Positions 1 to 4,087 of a stretch of DNA of 6,048 nucleotides are shown here, one piece after another. The translations under genes and the position numbers were made by a program. Within the stretch, counting starts at the first letter, position 1, and each line of letters opens with the position of its first letter. The stretch spans positions 1 to 6,048 of the forward strand of contig UQYA01000099.1 in NCBI GenBank assembly GCA_900545165.1, given 5' to 3'. The notes beneath the pieces were generated by a model, which did not search any database, was not told where the DNA came from, and worked only from the letters and a program-made list of their open reading frames with translations. Source of the stretch: an uncultured Collinsella sp. (GTDB taxonomy: Bacteria > Actinomycetota > Coriobacteriia > Coriobacteriales > Coriobacteriaceae).

Positions 1-39
1 GGTTGAGGTTTTGATTGAAATACCCAAAGCCGCCGCGGT

Positions 40-867
40 CTATGCGCGCGTCAACGACGACTCGATGGCCTGTACCAGAAACGCCGTGGCTCCGGTGCCG
101 CAGGGCTTGTCGTAGTAGTCAACAAAGCGCTGGTCGGCAAGATAGCCGTGGGCGAGGCCCAGGTACGCTTCGTTCTGGGGTTCGCGTCCCCAGTTGAGAG
201 CAATCCAGCGACGATGCATCGCGACAAGCTTGCGAGCCTCGCTTCCATCCGCATCGCCGTCACCCATGGCAATCGAGAGCTGACCTAGAATAGCGGGTTC
301 AAGTTCCTTCATGTCGCTCCATGTCTGAGGATCCATGTCCAGTAGCGTCTCGTTTGCTGCATCGATAGCCTCATTGCCATAGCGCGCCCGCGCTTCGGCA
401 CCGTAGCGCTCCTCGTTTTCCTGCACGGCGCGCCAGCGCTCCAGTTGCGGCAGCACGGCGCCCATGAGCGAGACGGCTTCGTCGAGCGACATGCCGGTGT
501 TTTGCGCCAGCCGCGGGGCACAATCCTCAATCATCGCCTCCATGGTGGTGTCGTAGGTGTACTTGCCGTGGTCGTAGCACCACTTGCAGTAATGGTCGGT
601 CGTGGCGCCCGTGGCGTCGGTGCCGCAGTCGTCGGGCGTGAGTATCATGCTGCAGCTCTGGCAATAATGCTCGGGCATTTCGAGCAGGTGGGGCAGCGGC
701 TCTCCGGTTACGGCGGCAATGAGCTTCATCATGTCGATACCCGGGGTGACTTCGCCGCGCTCCCAACGGCTGACGGCTTGGCGTGTGACGAAGAGCTTGG
801 CGGCGAGCTGCTCCTGGGTAAGGTGATGGGCGCGACGGATGGCAATGAGCTTTTCTGCAAAGGCCAT
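40..867 (-). CDS. XRE-family regulator with zinc ribbon and TipAS-like antibiotic-recognition domain
   Basis: This is a 275-residue cytoplasmic protein, probably a ligand-responsive DNA-binding regulator. Residues 5-60 form an HTH_3/XRE domain (LTQEQLA at 16-22, recognition helix TRQAVSRWERG at 28-38). Residues 68-103 match the 'putative zinc ribbon' family: C69-x2-C72 and C94-x2-C97 with the typical ending YCKWCYDHGKY, plus an extra C81. Residues 154-272 resemble TipAS, the helical thiopeptide-binding domain of TipA: RYGNEAIDAANETL, then MHRRWI (217-222), then YLGLAHGYLADQRFVDYYD (235-253). The order is what I see; drug binding is known only for other TipAS proteins, and the ligand here is inferred. 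The start is firm: AAAGGAG lies 5 bases upstream of the ATG and the XRE domain begins at once. The gene is divergent from trmO with its own promoter, and autoregulation is plausible. An XRE head in place of the MerR head of TipA is the unusual point. Confidence 0.88.
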   Translation of the reverse strand: MAFAEKLIAIRRAHHLTQEQLAAKLFVTRQAVSRWERGEVTPGIDMMKLIAAVTGEPLPHLLEMPEHYCQSCSMILTPDDCGTDATGATTDHYCKWCYDHGKYTYDTTMEAMIEDCAPRLAQNTGMSLDEAVSLMGAVLPQLERWRAVQENEERYGAEARARYGNEAIDAANETLLDMDPQTWSDMKELEPAILGQLSIAMGDGDADGSEARKLVAMHRRWIALNWGREPQNEAYLGLAHGYLADQRFVDYYDKPCGTGATAFLVQAIESSLTRA

Positions 868-872
868 AGCGG

Positions 873-926
873 CTCCTTTCTGCTGGTTGGCGGCTTAAGC
901 ATACGCGGCAGCAGGTGCCCTTCCAA
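873..926 (-). promoter_or_regulatory. sigma70-type promoter and ribosome binding site of the XRE-TipAS gene
   Basis: Read on the minus strand, TTGGAA (921-926) and TATGCT (898-903) are separated by exactly 17 bases. Each matches 4 of 6 consensus positions of a housekeeping -35/-10 pair. The expected transcription start near 891 leaves a leader of about 24 bases containing the Shine-Dalgarno sequence AAAGGAG (873-879), 5 bases before the ATG at 867. Position, spacing and a nearby strong ribosome binding site all agree. The hexamers themselves are not perfect, so this is a prediction. Confidence 0.55.
893..900. repeat. 8-bp palindrome GCTTAAGC overlapping the -10 box
   Basis: GCTTAAGC is a perfect 8-bp palindrome that overlaps the predicted minus-strand -10 box (898-903) and lies beside its predicted start point. 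A repressor dimer bound here would block the XRE-TipAS promoter. An 8-bp palindrome can arise by chance, so its role as an operator is only a possibility. Confidence 0.25.
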
Positions 927-941
927 GCAACCGTTGGTTGC
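927..941. repeat. inverted repeat GCAACC-GTT-GGTTGC, candidate operator
   Basis: This is a perfect inverted repeat with 6-bp arms around a 3-base centre, directly abutting the -35 hexamer of the minus-strand promoter (921-926). XRE regulators usually bind short dyads of this size next to their own promoters, so this is the best operator candidate in the divergent spacer. Placement and symmetry are seen in the sequence; binding is inferred. Confidence 0.4.
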
Positions 942-995
942 ACGACGGGGAACCGCGGCGAAGAATTGCGCGCAACGCCCCACACCTTCATGCCG

Positions 996-1001
996 TACAA
1001 T
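996..1001 (+). promoter_or_regulatory. -10 box (TACAAT) placed for leaderless transcription of trmO
   Basis: TACAAT differs from the -10 consensus at one position and ends 7 bases before the ATG at 1009, so transcription would begin at or next to that codon. No Shine-Dalgarno sequence precedes either candidate start (1000 or 1009). No good -35 hexamer is visible at 16-18 bases; TTGCGC at 966-971 is too far away. Leaderless genes with only a TAnnnT box at this distance are common in actinobacteria. Confidence 0.5.
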
Positions 1002-1008
1002 GGCCGGC

Positions 1009-1746
1009 ATGGAACCTATTGCACACATACATACCGACCTGCCGCAGAAGTTCGGCATCCCACGCAACAGCTTTTTGGCGCCCCATCTGCAGGGACGCAT
1101 CGTTTTTGAGCCGGAATTTGCCTCCAGCGCAGCAGTTGAGGGTCTGGACTCCTTCTCTCACCTATGGCTGCTCTGGCGCTTCGAAAACGGCACGCCCGGC
1201 GGCACAGCTAAGGACATAGCTGCCGATGCCAAGACGCAGGACAGGTCTGGCACCAATGCCAAGTGGTCGAAAACCGTACGCCCGCCGCGCCTGGGTGGAG
1301 CCGAACGTGTGGGCGTGTTTGCCACACGCAGTCCGTTTCGCCCTAATCCTATCGGTTTCACCTGCGTTAAGCTCGACCGCGTGGAGCTTACCGACGACGG
1401 CCCCATCATCCATGTGCTGGGGGCCGATCTGCGCGACGGCACGCCCATCTATGATATCAAGCCCTACATTCCGTTTGCGGACTGCCACCCGGATGCAACG
1501 GGCGGCTGGATTGAGGATGCTCCGTGGCAAGAGCTCGACATCGAGTTCCCGCAGACGCTGCAGGATATGGTCTCGCCCACAAAGCTCCCCGGCCTGGTCG
1601 AGGTCCTACGCCAAGACCCGCGCCGTGCGGGCAGCAAGCACGAGCCAAACCGCATTTACCACTTGGCTTACGCCGGGCTCGACATATCGTTTACGGTCGA
1701 CGAAACCCAGCTAACCGTAGTCGCCGTCAACGACGCGCAAGGCTAA
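1009..1746 (+). CDS. trmO: tRNA (N6-threonylcarbamoyladenosine(37)-N6)-methyltransferase TrmO
   Basis: The product uses S-adenosylmethionine to methylate t6A at position 37 of certain tRNAs, giving m6t6A and tuning decoding of ACY codons; it acts in the cytoplasm. The 245-residue length is close to the 235 of E. coli TrmO (YaeB/TsaA). The family signature is plain: RPPRLGG (91-97), then GVFATRSPFRPNPIG (102-116), then DLRDGTPIYDIKPYIPF (140-156). The C-terminal domain carries RQDPR (201-205), matching the QDPR motif of full-length bacterial members. The reading frame stays open far upstream to 445, but that part overlaps the opposite-strand regulator, has no family similarity and crosses the promoter, so I exclude it. 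The ATG at 1009 is preferred over 1000 because the -10 box TACAAT itself covers 1000. It appears to be a single-gene unit with no obvious terminator behind it. Confidence 0.93.
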   Translation: MEPIAHIHTDLPQKFGIPRNSFLAPHLQGRIVFEPEFASSAAVEGLDSFSHLWLLWRFENGTPGGTAKDIAADAKTQDRSGTNAKWSKTVRPPRLGGAERVGVFATRSPFRPNPIGFTCVKLDRVELTDDGPIIHVLGADLRDGTPIYDIKPYIPFADCHPDATGGWIEDAPWQELDIEFPQTLQDMVSPTKLPGLVEVLRQDPRRAGSKHEPNRIYHLAYAGLDISFTVDETQLTVVAVNDAQG

Positions 1747-1776
1747 CCTGCCATTCGTCCGCACCCGTCAAATTAA

Positions 1777-1796
1777 GCGCCAAACCCCGCGCCAAA
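1777..1796. repeat. direct repeat GCGCCAAA x2, 12-bp period, upstream of the C-S lyase gene
   Basis: GCGCCAAA occurs at 1777-1784 and again at 1789-1796, about 1.1 helical turns apart, in the 112-bp gap between trmO and the lyase gene. Possible -10 boxes follow (GACAAT at 1813-1818, AACAAT at 1831-1836), neither with a convincing -35 hexamer. The repeat could be an activator or repressor site, or chance in GC-rich sequence. No terminator hairpin for trmO is evident in this gap. Confidence 0.25.
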
Positions 1797-1858
1797 ACCG
1801 CCCGTGCTGGTGGACAATAACGCCTACCAAAACAATCCGCTTTGCACGGGAGTTCAGC

Positions 1859-3073
1859 ATGAAATACGACTTTAGCTCGCTTATCGACCGCCACGGCATG
1901 GACTCCATCGCCGTTGACTCTTGGGGTGAGATGCCCGGTATGGCTCCGAACGCACCCGACGAGGGCTTCGACCGCATCCCCATGTGGGTGGCGGATATGA
2001 ACTTTGCCACGGTGCCCACGGTCCAGGATTACATCATTCAGCGCGCTCAGCATCCCATGTTTGGCTATTTCAATCCTCGCGACGAGTACTTTGACCGCAT
2101 CATCGAATGGCAGAGCCGCCGCAATGGCGTCGAGGGCCTGGCACCTGAGCATATCGGCTACGAAAACGGCGTGCTGGGCGGTGTCGTGTCGACGCTGCGC
2201 GCGTATGTCCAGCCGGGCGATGCGGTGTTGGTCCACAGCCCCACCTACATCGGCTTTACCAAGTCCATTGAGGCCGCGGGCTATCGCATTGTCCACAGCC
2301 CGCTTAAGCTCGACGACCAGGGCGTGTGGCGTATGGACTTTGAGGACATGGAGCGCAAGCTCGCACAAAACCACATCCATGCCGCGGTGTTCTGCTCGCC
2401 GCACAATCCCTGCGGCCGCGTATGGGAGCGCGACGAGATCGAGCGCGCTATGGACATCTATCGCCAGCACGATTGCATGGTAATCTCGGACGAGATTTGG
2501 TCCGATATCATCCTGCCGGGACACAAGCACATCCCGACGCAGTCGGTGAGCGAGGATGCCCGCATGCGCACGGTTGCCCTCTATGCGCCGAGCAAGACGT
2601 TTAACCTGGCGGGTCTGGTCGGCAGCTACCACATTGTCTACAACGAGACGCTGCGCGATCGCATGTGCGCCGTGTCCGACAAGACCCACTACAACGAGAT
2701 GAATGTCCTCTCCATGCATGCGCTTATCGGTGCTTACCAGCCGCAGGGCTACGAGTGGGTGAACGAGCTCAACCAGGTGCTTGCCGGCAATATCGAGTAC
2801 TTCTGCGATTACGTGGACGAGCATTTTGAGGGCGTGTCCTATTCGCGTCCGCAGGGCACGTACATGGTGTTTCTGGACTGCACCGAGTGGTGCCGCGAGC
2901 ATGGCCGCGATATTCAGTGGCTGCTCGACGAGGGAGCGCGCGTGGGCGTGGGGTATCAGGACGGCCGCCCGTTCCACGGACCCTGCCACATTCGCGTGAA
3001 TCTGGCGCTGCCGCTTTCGCGCGTGAGAGAGGCGTGCGACCGCCTGGACCGCTACGTTTTTAATGCACGGTAA
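1859..3073 (+). CDS. patB: MalY/PatB-type PLP-dependent cystathionine beta-lyase (C-S lyase)
   Basis: This is a 404-residue cytoplasmic fold-type I PLP enzyme of the aminotransferase class I/II superfamily, MalY/PatB branch (E. coli MalY has 390 residues). Members cleave the C-S bond of cystathionine or cysteine conjugates, giving a thiol (homocysteine from cystathionine), pyruvate and ammonia. Visible family marks are IPMWVADMNF (40-49), YENGVLGGV (101-109), SPTYIGF (127-133), FCSPHNPCGRVW (178-189, N183 at the cofactor), ISDEIWSDI (209-217, D211 facing the pyridine nitrogen), APSKTFNLAGL (243-253, K246 as Schiff-base lysine) and HIRVNLALP (377-385, R379 for the substrate carboxylate). All key residues are present, so it should be active. 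GGGAG sits 6 bases before the ATG. A strong hairpin follows the stop. Exact substrate (cystathionine, cysteine or conjugates) cannot be read from sequence, and the MalY-type regulatory side role is untested. Confidence 0.9.
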   Translation: MKYDFSSLIDRHGMDSIAVDSWGEMPGMAPNAPDEGFDRIPMWVADMNFATVPTVQDYIIQRAQHPMFGYFNPRDEYFDRIIEWQSRRNGVEGLAPEHIGYENGVLGGVVSTLRAYVQPGDAVLVHSPTYIGFTKSIEAAGYRIVHSPLKLDDQGVWRMDFEDMERKLAQNHIHAAVFCSPHNPCGRVWERDEIERAMDIYRQHDCMVISDEIWSDIILPGHKHIPTQSVSEDARMRTVALYAPSKTFNLAGLVGSYHIVYNETLRDRMCAVSDKTHYNEMNVLSMHALIGAYQPQGYEWVNELNQVLAGNIEYFCDYVDEHFEGVSYSRPQGTYMVFLDCTEWCREHGRDIQWLLDEGARVGVGYQDGRPFHGPCHIRVNLALPLSRVREACDRLDRYVFNAR

Positions 3074-3087
3074 ATGAGAGCTTCGCG

Positions 3088-3121
3088 CGGGGCCTTCTGC
3101 CGCGTCGGCGGGAAGGCCCCG
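3088..3121 (+). terminator. strong hairpin without U-tract after the C-S lyase gene
   Basis: A 10-bp GC-rich stem pairs 3088-3097 (CGGGGCCTTC) with 3112-3121 (GAAGGCCCCG). Inside it, GCCG (3099-3102) pairs with CGGC (3106-3109) around a 3-base loop. It begins 14 bases after the stop codon at 3073. No T-run follows directly (next bases TACGGTAAGG), so it fits the U-less hairpins often seen behind actinobacterial genes. It separates the lyase from the sensor genes. Confidence 0.7.
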
Positions 3122-3166
3122 TACGGTAAGGCGTCTGTAACCATTGGGCGCTCGAGTGATTTCATT

Positions 3167-3175
3167 TGCTATTAT
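3167..3175 (+). promoter_or_regulatory. extended -10 promoter of the binding protein-kinase operon
   Basis: TGCTATTAT is an extended -10 element (TGn plus TATTAT, 5 of 6 to consensus), in the only markedly AT-rich patch between 3074 and 3217. The best -35-like hexamer, TTGGGC at 3144-3149, is 20 bases away, which an extended -10 can tolerate. The predicted start near 3182 gives a leader of about 36 bases before the ATG at 3218, with GGAG at 3210-3213. It lies just after the terminator hairpin, as expected for a new unit. Confidence 0.5.
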
Positions 3176-3217
3176 TTTTTAGCATTTCAGTCCGTGAATA
3201 GGATCGTCTGGAGCTCG

Positions 3218-4087
3218 ATGAAAAGACCTCGCCGCTCGGTTGCCATATCGTTGTTTGTTGCGCTTGCGGTAGCGTGTGCCTTTGTCGTAGCGATAGCCGG
3301 CTGTTCCGGGTCGAATGACGGAGCCTCGACGTCTGCATTAGAAAAACTGGACGCCTCGCAAGTCAAAGACGACGACCTTAAGACGCTCAACGTCGGCAGC
3401 GACCTCTATCCACCGTTTGTGTATACCGACGAGTACGGCGATATCGTTGGCCTGGATGTCGAGATATTGACCGAGGCTTTGGCCCGCATTGGTTACAAGC
3501 CAAAATACCAGCTGATCGATTGGGAAAAGAAGAAAGAGCTGCTGGCGAGCGGCGAGCTCGATTGCGTCATGGGCAGCTTTAGCATGACGGGTCGCGAGAA
3601 CGAGTATTGTTGGGCCGGCCCGTACCTTGCGAGCCGCCAGGTAGTCGCGGTCGATCCCCAGAGCGATATCTACACGCTTGCCGATCTTGAGGACAAGGTT
3701 GTGGCGGTCCAGTCCACTACCAAGCCCGAGGACATTTTGCTCAATCGTACAAATGAAAACGTTCCGCAGATCAAGGAGCTCTACAGCTTTTCGGACCGCT
3801 CATGCCTGAACCCGGCGCTCGTCGAGGGCCTGGTCGACGCCATCGCCGCGCATGAGTCTTCGCTGCTCACCTACGAAAAAGACTATGGTGTGACGTATCG
3901 CATTTTGGATGAGCCGCTGCTGGAGGTTGGTTTGGGCACCGCTTTCGATCTCAACGATACGCGCGGCATCGACGTTAAGCTCACCCATGCCTACCAAGAA
4001 ATGCTTGTCGATGGCACCATGGAACGCCTGGTGTCAAAGTACTTTGATGACCCTGCACCATTTTTGAATACGGAGGGCCTGTCATGA
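3218..4087 (+). CDS. family-3-type substrate-binding lipoprotein, probable ligand sensor partner of the downstream kinase
   Basis: This is a 289-residue exported lipoprotein. Residues 1-28 are a signal peptide (KRPRR, hydrophobic stretch 8-27) with lipobox IAGC and acylated C29. After a polar linker, residues about 54-278 form a SBP_bac_3 (periplasmic binding protein type II) domain: LNVGSDLYPPFVY (57-69), GDIVGLDVEIL (74-84), SGELDCVMGSFSMTGREN (111-128), WAGPY (132-136), LADLEDKVVAVQ. R126 is in the region where amino-acid-binding members carry the arginine that holds the ligand carboxylate, but alignment there is two residues short. C116, C131 and C196 could permit a disulfide. The frame is open back to 3074, but that part spans the hairpin and promoter; ATG 3218 has GGAG 4 bases upstream and starts a proper signal peptide. 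The stop overlaps the kinase start (ATGA). No transporter genes follow, so sensing is likelier than uptake. The ligand is unknown. Confidence 0.88.
   Translation: MKRPRRSVAISLFVALAVACAFVVAIAGCSGSNDGASTSALEKLDASQVKDDDLKTLNVGSDLYPPFVYTDEYGDIVGLDVEILTEALARIGYKPKYQLIDWEKKKELLASGELDCVMGSFSMTGRENEYCWAGPYLASRQVVAVDPQSDIYTLADLEDKVVAVQSTTKPEDILLNRTNENVPQIKELYSFSDRSCLNPALVEGLVDAIAAHESSLLTYEKDYGVTYRILDEPLLEVGLGTAFDLNDTRGIDVKLTHAYQEMLVDGTMERLVSKYFDDPAPFLNTEGLS
4072..4087 (+). promoter_or_regulatory. ribosome binding site and ATGA stop-start overlap coupling the two sensor genes
   Basis: The ATG of the kinase (4084-4086) and the TGA of the lipoprotein gene (4085-4087) share bases as ATGA. A strong Shine-Dalgarno sequence GGAGG lies at 4072-4076, 7 bases before the ATG and inside the lipoprotein gene. 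This fixes the kinase start and implies cotranscription with coupled translation, which suits a fixed ratio of two partner proteins. Confidence 0.8.

Noticed and set aside
445..1008. Long in-frame upstream extension of trmO
   Set aside because: It lies antisense to the well-supported XRE-TipAS gene, resembles no TrmO N-terminus, and would run across both the divergent promoter and the -10 box. TrmO family members begin close to residue 1 of the 1009 start.
1727..2989. 420-codon open frame antisense to the C-S lyase gene
   Set aside because: It mirrors a GC3-biased gene with intact catalytic motifs. Its translation is rich in H, R, V and A, shows no recognisable domain, and no ribosome binding site was seen. 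It is a typical shadow frame in high-GC DNA.
3175..3180. T-run at 3175-3180 as the U-tract of the hairpin at 3088-3121
   Set aside because: It lies more than 50 bases after the stem, too far for intrinsic termination, and is better explained as part of the AT-rich promoter region.
3074..3217. N-terminal extension of the binding lipoprotein starting right after the lyase stop
   Set aside because: This stretch holds the terminator hairpin and the extended -10 promoter and would bury the signal peptide 48 residues inside the protein. ATG 3218 has its own ribosome binding site and a standard lipoprotein signal. A GTG at 3194 is possible but has no Shine-Dalgarno sequence.
3224..3250. Twin-arginine (Tat) export signal in the lipoprotein (PRRSVAIS)
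   Set aside because: Only the RR pair fits. The serine or threonine before it and the usual FLK-type residues after it are missing, so an ordinary Sec lipoprotein signal is the simpler reading.
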